Below are positions 1-9,823 of a stretch of 64,000 nucleotides of DNA, in pieces. Numbering within the stretch: position 1 is the first letter of the stretch; every line of letters starts with the position of its first letter. The stretch spans positions 54,766,670 through 54,830,669 of the forward strand of contig NC_074715.1 of assembly GCF_947242115.1 (NCBI RefSeq), given 5' to 3'. The DNA is from Biomphalaria glabrata (Eukaryota; Mollusca; Gastropoda; Planorbidae). A program made the translations under genes and the position numbers. Below the pieces are notes generated by a model. It saw only the letters and a list, made by a program, of their open reading frames with translations, had not been told where the DNA came from and did not search any database.

Positions 1-770
1 TATAGTAAAATATTGTATCAATGTTAAATGACCATTTTTGTTGTGTAGTTATGTAGGTCTGATCTTAGTAAAATCCTGACTTCCCTGTTACTTTGATCCA
101 CACTGTGTCAGTGGGAGTCTTCCAAAGTTGTAGTTTGATCATGACTTATTCCACACAGTGTCAGCGGTGATAATCCCCATCTTGATAATAAAAGACATAA
201 CCATATAAATTTCATTGAACCGAAGGTTAAACACCAGTCCACTAATCAGGACTGAAGTGCCAAAGTGTTCTTGTATCACATAGAATAATCATTTAATTGG
301 TTCCAGGTCACTTCATCCAATGGTCATTTCATCCCATGGTCATTTCATTCTCTAATCCATCAAATTATAATTGTAAAAAGTATGAAATTAACAATATTTC
401 ATATATTTATTTTTATTATTACACATTATAATATAATAATTATAATAAGTATAATAATAATAAATATAATAATTACACATTAATAAATAAGAATAAAGTA
501 TAATGTCAATATAAAAATTGCTTTTGCTTGTTAATTGGAATCAATAAGATAGGCTATTGATAGTAGGTACAGAAGAAAATCTTTTGATTTCTATTGCTGT
601 ACATTGTTCCTAATTTCTCGGCCAGTGTTGCATATGTCTTGAAGTCAGCGTTTATTAGAATAAATAAAATGTTATATATTAGGGTTTGAAATGACACGCA
701 CATATTTAAGAAAAAAAGTTTGACAAAGAAAGATAAAGTGAAAGATGGCAGTCAGGTGATACTTTATCTG
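1..770. other. AT-rich non-coding DNA
   Basis: No open frame or recognisable element was seen. A short imperfect repeat of a 'ggtcatttcatcc'-like motif lies near 307-350. Runs of ata/aat low complexity lie at about 400-500. It could be intron or intergenic. Confidence 0.5.
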
Positions 771-774
771 CGGT

Positions 775-955
775 ATGGTCATAATTATTCTAACTATTCT
801 CATCTCTCAAAAGATTTACACTACTTCCACCACACCTTGGCCTTTGATGGTAATTTATGAGAGCAGAGTGGCATGATCATAATTATTCAAATTGTACTTC
901 TATTTCTAAAAAGATTTTCCCCACTTCCACCATGCCTTGGCCTTTTGTCATTACA
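775..955. repeat. Diverged tandem duplication, period about 98 bp
   Basis: A block starting 'atggtcataattattc' at 775 recurs at 873 as 'atgatcataattattc'. Both copies continue into a matching 'cacttccaccacaccttggcc'-like segment. The two units differ at many positions, so the duplication is old. No coding function is seen. Confidence 0.6.
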
Positions 956-2625
956 TCACCCAATATGCACAGGATAATATTGACATCCCTACAACAAACA
1001 GAAACTATATAACTAAATACAAACCCTGCATTACAATATATAGGGGGAACACTATAAACACTATAATAACTTGTTCAAAACATAAAAAAAAAAAATTCTA
1101 AATAAGAATATTTATATATTATATGAAATGAGTGCTTAAAGGCAAACCCTTAACAACACAATTATACAATGTCTAAAAACATTTTTAATTGGGAATGATC
1201 TGACCGAAAGTGAGAGGGATGAAATAACCAGTCAACGTGTATTGGACCAGCCACTTATTAGCACCAAAATGATCATTTCCTGGTGCGGTCAGATTAAACA
1301 GACTCAAGTCTGTAAGGTTATACAGCCTCGTATGAATTTTTATCTTCAGCATATATGGTTTGTTAGTGGGATACTTATAAAATCACAGATGATAGATTTG
1401 TATGTTTGTATCATTTTTCTTATTTCATCTGGTTTGTAAAAAACAACAACACTTGAAATAAAAAAAACTGAAGGTGAAAATGCTCCTCATGAGTTATGAA
1501 AATATGAAATCAAGATTAATTTGTTAAATATTAAATCCATTGCCATGTCTTTTCAATTGTAGCAGGGATATCAAGGCAAAGTATTGCAAATGTATGTAGC
1601 TTTGCCCCTCACCACCCAACAAACAAGAGGAGAAGCAGTCTTTATAAGACATGTATCTAGAAACTTTCATTTGAACATGACAAATCTAAATGATTACATA
1701 CTTCCTTTGAATAATTATTGTATTTGCAATGTATGCAAATTTACTTTCTTCCTCTATGGGGGACATTGCCTGCCAAACTCCAGTTGGTGCCTTCTGGTAA
1801 CTTGAGGGAGTTTACCCTCTTGAATGTTTTGAAAAGAGCTAACATTGTGAAACATCTGACAGTCGCTGGCCTCTGCAGGCTAACTGGTGATATGCTAGTT
1901 GGTTGTTTGGGGATAGCAATGAGCTGTGGCTTACATGGTTCTTGCATGCTTGTCTGGTTTAAGGGCTGTGATTGTCAGACTTTAGAGCTACTGCTGGAGT
2001 TGATCTGCTGCCTGTTCTGAAGACTTTTAAAGGGTCGAGCCTTTCTCATATGTGTAGGTTCCAAACTGGTGGTATTAAAAAGGATCTCTTGTCCAGCTTC
2101 CCTTTTGTGGATTAAACCCTAAAGATGATGCTTCCTTCCACCTCACAATTATTTGGCTATGTGAGAAAAATTGTCAGAAATGAAACATTCTATATTTTCT
2201 TGCCAAATGTTTTAGTGTTCAATGTACAGTGGATATGAAATAATAATAATAATCTTTGTTATCTGTAAAGACACTTGTCTTACAATTTGTGCATTACTTC
2301 AAACAAAACATTATAACTATAGAAAACCAAAATGTACATTCACACCAGACTCACTCATAATTTACCTGTGAAAAGTTTATATCAGATAGTTTCTGTGAAG
2401 TAAGATTTCATTCACATAATACTTTGTTCTAGTTTATCATCATTCATTATTTTTATAAGCTCTAGCTTGGGATTGCACTAGACAAATTGTTAACAATCTG
2501 GGCCAACTTAGAAAATGTTTTGACCACTTTCTGAGCCAGGAAATTATTTGATGAAATATTTTTAAAATCTTTAACATAATAGATAAATTATAAGTCTTGG
2601 GTTAGTTTTTTTTTATATATTATAT
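956..2625. other. Unannotated DNA, no supported gene
   Basis: Short open frames here (for example 1718-2020 plus) show no family motif, no convincing splice context and no biased codon use. The 1740-2120 stretch is less AT-rich than its surroundings and could be a decayed repeat, but I cannot name it. Confidence 0.4.
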
Positions 2626-2629
2626 ATTT

Positions 2630-2745
2630 TCTTCAGAAATTTAGCATATTACCTCTTAGTTCAAACATCCTGCAGGATGACAGGTTTGAACCCAGGGCCA
2701 TTGTAATGACAACCAAAGCACAGACCACACTGCTAAGAAGCCATA
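2630..2745 (-). mobile_element. tRNA-derived SINE fragment (family B)
   Basis: On the minus strand this carries a B-box-like 'ggttcaaacctg' block followed by the 'tcctgcaggatg' segment shared with the copies at 6588-6712 and 34814-34975. The A-box half is degraded. It lies against the 3' end of the adjoining RTE LINE. Family assignment rests only on similarity among copies in this window. Confidence 0.5.
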
Positions 2746-3093
2746 CTTACTTAGTAGTCAGTTCTTCCATCCATCCATCCCAGTGGCGCTACAGCCCATG
2801 GAGGGCTCTGGCCTGCTTTAACACATCCTTCCATTCAGATCTCTCCTGGGCCTTTCGTCTCCACGCCCTAACCCTAAGCTGCTTCAGATCTGCTTCCACG
2901 TCATCTATCCATCGCATTCAGGGTCTGCCTTTGCGTCGCCTGCCTTTTGGTTTCTGCCTGTATACGATTTTCGCCCCTCTGTTATCTGACATTCTTTCAA
3001 GGTGACCTGCCCAACGTAGTCTGTTCTTTTTTATTTCGTTCACTGTTGGTGGGTCTTCATATAATTGATATAACTCATGGTTAGTGCTGTCCT

Positions 3094-4626
3094 CTACCCT
3101 GTTTCATCCTGTATGGCACCATAGATTTTCCTAAGAATTTTTCTTTCCCAAGTGTTAAGTAAATTTTCAGATGTCTTTGTTAGTGTCCAGGTCTCACTTC
3201 CATAAATTGCTGCTGGTCTTATTATGGTTTTGTATATTATTTTCTTGGTTTTCCTTGAAATCGTTTTGCTCTTAAGTAAATGGTGGGTGCTATAAAATGC
3301 CCTGTTGCCTGTTGCTATTCTTTCCTTTATTTCTGTTAGTAGGTCATTTTTGAAATTAATAGTACTTCCTAGATATTTGAAAGTTTGGACGTTTTCAAAT
3401 TCATGGTCTTTGATTTTGATATTTTGTCCCTCTGTTTGATTGTCTCTTGTCATTGTGATGTACTTGGTTTTACTGTCATTGACCTCAAGTCCTGCTGTTC
3501 GAGATGCTTCTTCTAGTTGTATGAAGGCTCTAGCGATGTCAGAGGTTTCTTTACCCAATAAGGCAATGTCATCGGCATAAGCAAGGTATTGTAGAGGTTG
3601 GCTGTATATCGTCCCTGTTGGTTGTGGACCCATGTTTTCTCTCCTGAAGTAGTTAGTAATAGTTCCCCTTGTGTTTATGTATATATTTCTTATAACTCTC
3701 TCCAGTGTTAAATTGAAAAGCATGCAGGAAAGTGCGTCTTCTTGTCTTAATCCTCGTTTAATCCTAAATTCCTGTGAGTGTTCTCCTTGTATTATGACTT
3801 TGCTTTTTGAGTTGTTTAATGTCATATGTATACGTCTTGCCAGCTTGTTGGGTATTCCAAAATCCTGTAGAGTGTCATATAGGTATTTCCTTCTGATACT
3901 GTCATAAGCCATTTTATAGTCTATAAAGAGTTGGTGGATTGGTATGTTGTATTTATGGCATTTTTCTAGTATACATCTTAGTTTGAAGATGTGGTCAGTT
4001 GTGGATTTGTTGGGTCTGAAACCACATTGGTAGTCACCTAAGATTTCTTCTGAATATTTTCCAAGTCTCTTAGTTATAAGCCTAGACAGTATCTTATAAG
4101 TCACATTTAGTAGAGAGATTCCTCTGTAATTACAGCACTTTAACTTGGATCCTTTTTTGTGTATTGGGGTTATAAGAGCCGTTTCCCATTCTGTTGGTAT
4201 TACTTCTTCTTCCCAAATTCTTGATATTAGTCTGTGTATTTGGGAATGTAAGTCTTTCCCTCCATATTTAATTAGTTCTGCTGTGATTTGGTCCTCTCCT
4301 GGTGCTTTGTGATTCTTTATGGTCCTAATTATTTCTGATGTTTCAATGAGTGTTGGAGGGTTCACTAAGGGATCTGGTCCCCCATGTGGCTGTTCATATT
4401 CTCCATTGTCTTCATCTTCAGTGGTATTTAGGATCTCCTCAAAGTATTCAGCCCATCTCTCAATGACCCTGCTGTTTTCTGTAATAAGCTGACCATCTTT
4501 GTTCTCACACATGTGTGATCTAGCTTGAAATCCGTTCTTTTCATCTTTAATTTTCATATATACATTCCTCTCATGTCTCCCTCCTTTGCTAGTTCCTCTA
4601 TTTGAGTAATCTTGGACTTTTCCCAT
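3094..4626 (-). pseudogene. RTE-type LINE reverse transcriptase part
   Basis: A 510-residue open stretch coding the reverse transcriptase of a non-LTR element, which copies element RNA at a nicked target. Landmarks: 'KAPGED' (about 107-112, fingers), 'QCGFRPNKST' (about 200-209), 'FIDYKMAYDS' (about 234-243, first catalytic Asp), the 'YADD' active site (about 350-353), and C-terminal 'YGSETWTLTK' typical of RTE-like and related molluscan elements. The first Met is only an open-frame boundary: the frame upstream overlaps at 4554-4626, showing a frameshift. The C-terminus continues in another frame at about 2790-3090 with a 'GRPRMRW'-like basic motif. Degenerate and not a host gene. Confidence 0.85.
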
Positions 4627-5231
4627 TCCCGTTTTTTCTTTCTTACAACTTTTGTGGCCCTTCTTCTTGCTTCATTGTATTGCTGTCTAGTGTTTATGGT
4701 TTCTCTCTGTAGCATTATCATTCGGGCATTGTTCTTCTCTTCTATAGTTTGTCTGCATTCATCATCATACCACCCTATTTTCTCGTTCTTTTGTTTAAGT
4801 CCAACTACCTCTTCTGCTGTTCTTTTGATAGCATGCTTTATTATTTCCCAATGCTCATTTATGTTATTTTCGCAGTCCTTTTCTAATGTTGTCAGTTGCG
4901 TTTGGAGTGCCATTCTATAAGTTTCTGCAACAAGTGGATCCTTTGTGAGTTTTTGACTATCATATTGCTGTGCTCTCTTTCTTTGGTAATTGTGTATGGT
5001 ACTTATTCTTTGTCTAAGTTTAGCTTTTATTATTAGGTGGTCTGAGTCAGCATTAGCTCCTCTGAAACTTCTTACATCTAGTATGTCTGATCCATGTCTC
5101 TTATCTATGAGTATATGATCTATTTGATTCTGGGTGTTGCTATCAGGTGAGATCCAGATTACCTTGTGAATATTCTTATGTTGGAATTTTGTGCTGCTGA
5201 TAGACATTCCTTTTCCTGATGCAAAATTCAC
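4554..5231 (-). pseudogene. RTE-type LINE linker between endonuclease and RT
   Basis: A 225-residue open stretch linking the endonuclease to the RT of the same LINE. The first part keeps the endonuclease end, with 'QIDHILIDKR' and 'RGANADSDHLIIKAKL' (the His of the SDH motif is one of the catalytic residues in this fold). After it comes a lysine/arginine-rich, probably helical linker with 'KKKREWEK'. It overlaps the RT frame, which marks a frameshift. No function apart from the LINE is likely. Confidence 0.8.
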
Positions 5232-5336
5232 TAATCTTATGCCATTATTGTTGGTCTCTTCATGTAAGCTTTCTTTGCCAATTATTGGTCTGAATGCTGG
5301 TTCCTTTCCAATTTTTGCATTGAAATCTCCTGGGAT

Positions 5337-5708
5337 TTATTTTGATGTCATGCTTTGGTGCTTCATCATAAATTCTTTCCAGTCTTTTGTGTTATCATCT
5401 GCATCTTCAGTAGGGGCATGAACATTGATAAATGATATGTTGAAGAATTTTCCTTTCAAACGTAGTGAGCAGAGTCTATCACTTACAGGTTTAAATCCAA
5501 TGACATTACCTACCATTTCCTTTTTAACAGCAAAACCTGTACCTAAGTTGTTAGTGCTTCCACCACTATAAAATATAGTATACTTCTTGGTTCTGAGGAT
5601 GTTTGAGTCTTTCCACCTGATTACCTGTAGGGCTACAAGGGGTATCCTATATTTCTTTAACACTTCAGTAAGTTGGGCTAGCGCACCTGCTCTATAAAGG
5701 CTTAGCAC
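5337..5708 (-). pseudogene. RTE-type LINE endonuclease N-terminal part
   Basis: A 123-residue remnant of the AP-endonuclease-like domain that nicks the target for target-primed reverse transcription. Visible motifs: 'LSLYRAGALAQL' near the start, 'ALQVIRWKDS' at the position where the catalytic Glu normally sits (Q here, from the 'LQE' motif), and 'FINVHAPTEDADD'. The typical 'ATWNV' start lies just upstream in the same frame without a Met, so the Met chosen by the open frame is not the original start. The domain continues in another frame at 5232-5336. Confidence 0.75.
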
Positions 5709-6118
5709 GTTCCATGTCGCAAAACAAAAATCATGTCCTTTTCCAGGCCTAGGTCATTTTCCGTTGAGATCTGTCCGGGTTTTCTTGTGTGTATTAGCTT
5801 TCGTAACAGTATTTTTTATATGACAGAGTTGTTAGCCCTGTGCATAACCATCTGGGGGGCTGCCCCTTTCAGCTCTCTGGATAGCTGCCTTTATTTTCAG
5901 GTAAGGTGCCCTAGCCTTTGTGGATCCCTCCACTTCCTGCAAGGCAGCAGGTTTGATTTTGGTCCACCCCGGGTATTTTATTTCCCTGGTACCCACCATA
6001 TCTGGAGGGCATTCCCCTATCCGCCACCTGGGGAGGCGCTCGATGGGAGATCAAAATCTCCACACGAGAGTCAGTTCTTCTCTTTAGATAAAATCTGTGA
6101 AGAAAACTGATGAGATTT

Positions 6119-6182
6119 TAGGTTTAAAGACAAATTTAGATTAGGTTTAAAGACAAATTTAGATTAGGTTTAAAGACAAATG
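6119..6182. repeat. Three tandem 23-bp units
   Basis: The unit beginning 'ggtttaaagacaaatttaga' starts at 6121, 6144 and 6167. The units are nearly identical, so the array is young. It lies just outside the 5' end of the RTE LINE. Confidence 0.85.
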
Positions 6183-6273
6183 TTAAAAAAATAAGTTAAT
6201 CCACAGTGATTATAACTTCAAACTAAATGACAACTGTATGTTTTAATCACACCATTTTGAACTGTCCCCACAG

Positions 6274-6519
6274 CACTCTGAAGATTCATGCTCAGAAGAA
6301 GTAGGAGACGTTAGTGAGGATGATGAATCAAGTAGCCACCCTCCCTGTCGCCAGTCTCTCTCAACTCTCAGTTCTGAAGGTGTGTTGTCTGAGGAGGACA
6401 TGATTAGCGATCGCTCTGGTCATCAAGATGGCAGTGGCGATAATGGCTTTTTGACAAAGTTTACAAATATACCTGATGGGTTGTCCGACAGGGAGAAGAC
6501 TCAGGAAGATGAAGAATAA
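6274..6519 (+). CDS. Candidate host exon, acidic Ser-rich peptide (terminal, or with a damaged frame)
   Basis: A pyrimidine-containing acceptor ending in 'cag' (6271-6273) precedes the only open frame, which begins 'HSEDSCSEEVGDVSEDDESS' and ends at TAA 6517-6519. The peptide is acidic and Ser-rich, probably disordered, with no recognised domain. A strong donor 'gtaagt' lies downstream at 6548-6553. If it is used, the exon would run to 6547 and the stop would lie inside it. The frame just before the donor ('VNSPDRIFE') would join in phase with the exon at 8275. The stop could therefore be real (alternative end), or an indel could separate the two frames. No function is assigned. Confidence 0.4.
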   Translation, partial: HSEDSCSEEVGDVSEDDESSSHPPCRQSLSTLSSEGVLSEEDMISDRSGHQDGSGDNGFLTKFTNIPDGLSDREKTQEDEE

Positions 6520-6587
6520 AGTCAACTCCCCTGACAGAATATTTGAAGTAAGTAGAAACTATTAGTCTTGTTTGTTTCGGATGTACC

Positions 6588-6712
6588 TTTAGATTTGAAG
6601 ATTATTTTCCAAACCTCCTGCAGGATGATGGGGTATGGCACCGGGCAAAGTTTGAACCAGGGATTATTGGAATAACTGTCCAGGGCGCATACCACATGAC
6701 CAGGCAGCCCTG
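6588..6712 (-). mobile_element. tRNA-derived SINE (family B)
   Basis: The minus strand reads 'ggctgcctggtcatgtgg' (A-box region), then 'ctggttcaaactttgcccgg' (B-box region), then 'catcctgcaggaggtttgg'. These parts occur in the same order in the copy at 34814-34975. RNA polymerase III type internal promoter boxes are typical of SINEs. The 3' end is not sharply defined. Confidence 0.65.
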
Positions 6713-6719
6713 CTTTCCA

Positions 6720-7090
6720 CTCCAACCAGTTGTTGATAAATAAATTTGAAAAACTAAATAAAATAGAAAGAGGCATTATCTCTGAACATCAAGAGGCTAC
6801 ACTGAAATGGCCTGGAACATATACTGCATATTTTTCCTCAAGTAAAAGCACATGTTAAAATGTGAAAGGTTGGGGTATACTAACTTGTGCCATCTCTACT
6901 TCTCTTTCATGAAAACTTTCCTTAAAGAGATGTACAGCTATGTCTGTTGTAGCGTACTGCTCAAAAGAAAATAGAAGAAATGTGGGGAAAAAAGAAGGAA
7001 AACATTCATGCAGCTAATTAGAGAGTTTAAAAGCAAACACTGCCTCAGGTTATAGAAAAGAAAATTAAGAGGGCTAAAGTATAGATGGGG
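6720..7090. other. AT-rich non-coding DNA
   Basis: Low-complexity purine/pyrimidine-biased DNA. Nothing recognisable was seen. If the flanking candidate exons belong to one gene, this is intron. Confidence 0.4.
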
Positions 7091-7092
7091 GT

Positions 7093-7240
7093 GGGGGCAT
7101 GGTGGCAGAGTGAGTGTTTGGCTTCTAAACAGAAGACAGTTGGTCATTGTGCTGGCCACTTAACACACTTGTTAACCATCTGTCATAGAAACAAGGCAAC
7201 TTTTATATCATCTGCCCCAGCATGGTTCAAAGTGTGGGTG
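7093..7240 (+). mobile_element. tRNA-derived SINE (family A)
   Basis: It starts 'gcatggtggcagagtgagtg', an A-box-like block. It continues into the family body 'ttggtcattgtgctggccac', then 'catagaaac' and 'atcatctgcccc'. The same body is found at 35283, 37131, 56962, 61756 (minus) and 62512. This copy lacks part of the tRNA-related middle. Confidence 0.65.
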
Positions 7241-7329
7241 ACTGCCAAGGGCCTTGTGGTTTTAGGGGCCTCACACCTCCAAGGTTTATCTATTGCATGA
7301 AAGACGCGCATCTAGTAGAACAAAATCTT

Positions 7330-8270
7330 TTTTTTTTTTTTAAATCTTCAATTTCTATAGCGCTGCTAACACACATAATGTAGGCTCAAGGTGTTGTGAT
7401 AACATGGCTTAAAGAAAAAAGTTAAAATGACAAACCAATTTTTTAAAAGGTTTGAGCAGACAAGTCAAAATTTTCTTTTTGAATGTAATGAAGCATGTTG
7501 CTTGTCTAAGGTCAATGCTTGCATGCACTGAAAAAAAACAACTCAACTTTTGAGGAAGAAACTTGGCAAAACTAGAAGTGTTTAGCCCAAAGCAAGGCTC
7601 TTAGAGGGTCACATGGAGTGATCAGTTCACTAAGGTACAGGAGCATATCTTTGTTCTAAATGCAAAAATGACAAAGTATGGCCACCCTGTAGTTGATCTT
7701 GTACTCACAGAAAACCAATCAAGTGTATGCTAGAGTGTACAGAATCTCATGTTGTTTTGTTTCTGAATTCACTGCAGCTTATCAGTTTTACATGCTTGCA
7801 TTGCATTTTATTAGTTAAGCCAGAAAAGTATGAATGCCAAAGCAAGCTTTTTTGTTGACACACTTGTCAAATATGGTAGAATCTTGCCCAATATGTGCAG
7901 CTGCAGACAGAGATGCTTACAGAACTGAATTATGTGTGGGTCAAAAGATACAGTTGATTCAAGAAAACTCTGAGATTGCGAACTACATGTTATGCAGATT
8001 CAAGAGTGGATATTTAATCACATCTGTCTCTTCTGCCAGTCAATTCAAGTGTAGTTTTTTTTTTCATTATCTGCCCCATCAGCAGCGGGGTGGGGGAGGT
8101 CTATAATGTATGAGCTGCTGTCTCTGTAAACTTGGAAAAATTTAAGTAATTCAGCAGTCAAATAGCTGTATATAAAAAGTATGAATAATTTCAAAAAAAT
8201 TTTATTATTCACTATAAGCTCTAAGTAACTCAAATTCTGCTTCACTTACTAACTATATTTTTATTTCATT
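7330..8270. other. Non-coding DNA, possible intron
   Basis: An oligo-T run lies at 7328-7341. The rest is ordinary AT-rich sequence with no supported gene. It lies between two candidate exons on the plus strand. Confidence 0.4.
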
Positions 8271-8274
8271 TTAG

Positions 8275-8382
8275 AAATGTGATACAGAAACTAGTTCAAG
8301 TTCTGATGAATGCTCTGACATGACTGTCTCATCAGCTATACACAAAACCAGATCTCTAGAAACTAGTACACACTGGCAGTAG
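8275..8382 (+). CDS. Candidate terminal host exon, Ser/Asp-rich peptide
   Basis: A T-rich tract ends in the acceptor 'tttcattttag' (8264-8274). It is followed by 35 open codons starting 'KCDTETSSSSDECSDMTVSS' and a TAG stop at 8380-8382. Composition matches the exon at 6274 (Ser, Asp, Glu and Cys), which suggests one protein with an acidic Ser-rich C-terminus. No polyadenylation signal was placed with confidence. The protein family is not recognised. Confidence 0.4.
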   Translation, partial: KCDTETSSSSDECSDMTVSSAIHKTRSLETSTHWQ

Positions 8383-8868
8383 TTTTTCTCTTAGTTCTAT
8401 TTCCTCCAGACAGAAGTCATCAGTTCTATCACTTACAATTAGTGTGTTCAGTGAACTGTGCTAGATAAACATCATTCGGACATCGATACAGATGGTTAGA
8501 CAACCATTTACAATGTTTTGTTTGGACATCCATCAAGTTGGATAGACTACCATTTACGCTGTTTTGCCATTTGTTTAAATCAAGCAGTAAACTAGTCCTG
8601 TGACGTCATGGATTCAAAATTTCACTATAACAAAAACATCTTAAAACACAAAGACAGCATCTTTGAATTGCATTACTTGGAGGATGTAACAGTGCATCAA
8701 ACCAATGTTTTCACTGCTCTTGGTCTGAGACCACCATCAATTGCACATAAACGGATTCATTTATCATTGTGCACCATCTTTAGAAATGAGGACCTTCATG
8801 GAATGCATTCAGTTTAAATCTGAATTGAAGTCATGTAACAATCTCAATTTTAAAAAAACTCAACATTG
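8383..8868. other. Non-coding DNA or 3' UTR
   Basis: A short open frame (8608-8817 plus) has no motif and is not supported as a gene. This may be 3' UTR of the gene ending at 8382. It ends at the target duplication of the LTR element. Confidence 0.35.
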
Positions 8869-8873
8869 ACATG

Positions 8874-9243
8874 TGTGATGTTGCTAGTTCAGGCTGTCTT
8901 GAAGTCAACCAATTACTCTGCAATCGTTTGGGTGTAATTGTTCGGGTGTATTACGTGTAGTTGACCAACAACACAAACAAGAACTGGCACATCAATTGTA
9001 ACAGGTGAAGAGATGTAGTCAACGATGATGAACAAGTTAATATATATTTATTATGATAAAAGGCCACAGTAGAAGTCTCTGTCACTAAACACGTCGTTAC
9101 CCTGGAGTGTTCTATCGCTAACTGATTTTCCGGTCTCTAACCCAACATATCCCAAACGTCACTAGTCCCGTTCAATATGCGTCTACTATGGTGCGTCGCT
9201 AAATAACTAAAATAACTAACCTATATAAATAAGGTGTCTAACA
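8874..9243 (-). repeat. 3' LTR of copy 1
   Basis: A 370-bp LTR. On the element strand it starts TGTTAGACACC and ends CATCACA (TG...CA). A TATA-like 'ttatttatatagg' lies only about 12 bp inside the U3 end, and an AATAAA lies in the middle ('cataataaatata'). A polypurine tract with 'aagggggggaggaatc' abuts it internally. Confidence 0.93.
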
Positions 9244-9823
9244 GATTCCTCCCCCCCTTGAAAAAAAAATATGTCAATATTTTTCCACTACTGTCAAGTC
9301 TTACAAGGGCATTTTCAATTTAAGGGGAAGACCACAAACATAAAATCTTGATCTCTTCATCTTGACATCTTCATCTTGACAGTTCCTCATATTCATGTCA
9401 ATGTTCATAACAGTTCATAACATTCCAGAATCATCTTCATTGGTACACAGTTCATCATGGAGGAAAATGTGGCATCTTATGGGCATGTCCTACACATCTC
9501 AAATGTTCTTTACTGGCAGTAATCTGATAAAATACAATATTTCAAAAAACAATTACAAACTTTATTTACACATTCAATACATTTTTTCTTACCACCCTTT
9601 TATACGCTTTTGTCCATTTTTCTTTTATACTCACCCTTTTCCATAGAACTAACTTTCGTCAATGATATATGAAATGATTCACACAAAAAAAAATATCCAT
9701 ACTTACTTTTAAATGCTTAACATCAAATTTACTTATCTCCCTTTTCCATAACATATAAATGGTGTCAATATATTAATATATATTACATACTCAATATAAT
9801 CATAGTTTATTTACAAAATTGTT

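Larger units (their letters stand above)
2768..6080 (-). mobile_element. RTE-type LINE, broken, nearly full length
   Basis: A non-LTR retrotransposon of about 3.3 kb on the minus strand. Order from its 5' end: a leader, an AP-like endonuclease (5232-5708), a linker (4554-5231), a reverse transcriptase (3094-4626), a C-terminal basic region (about 2790-3093) and a short (TGGA)n-type tail at about 2768-2785. The length and single endonuclease-RT layout fit the RTE clade. The coding region is split over at least four frames by stops and frameshifts, so it is dead. A second partial copy lies at 52436-54567. The 5' edge is approximate, because the second copy stops at the position matching 5937. 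Confidence 0.8.

Noticed and set aside
1718-2020. 100-residue open frame with several Cys
   Set aside because: No recognisable motif, no splice or promoter support, and overlapping open frames on both strands.
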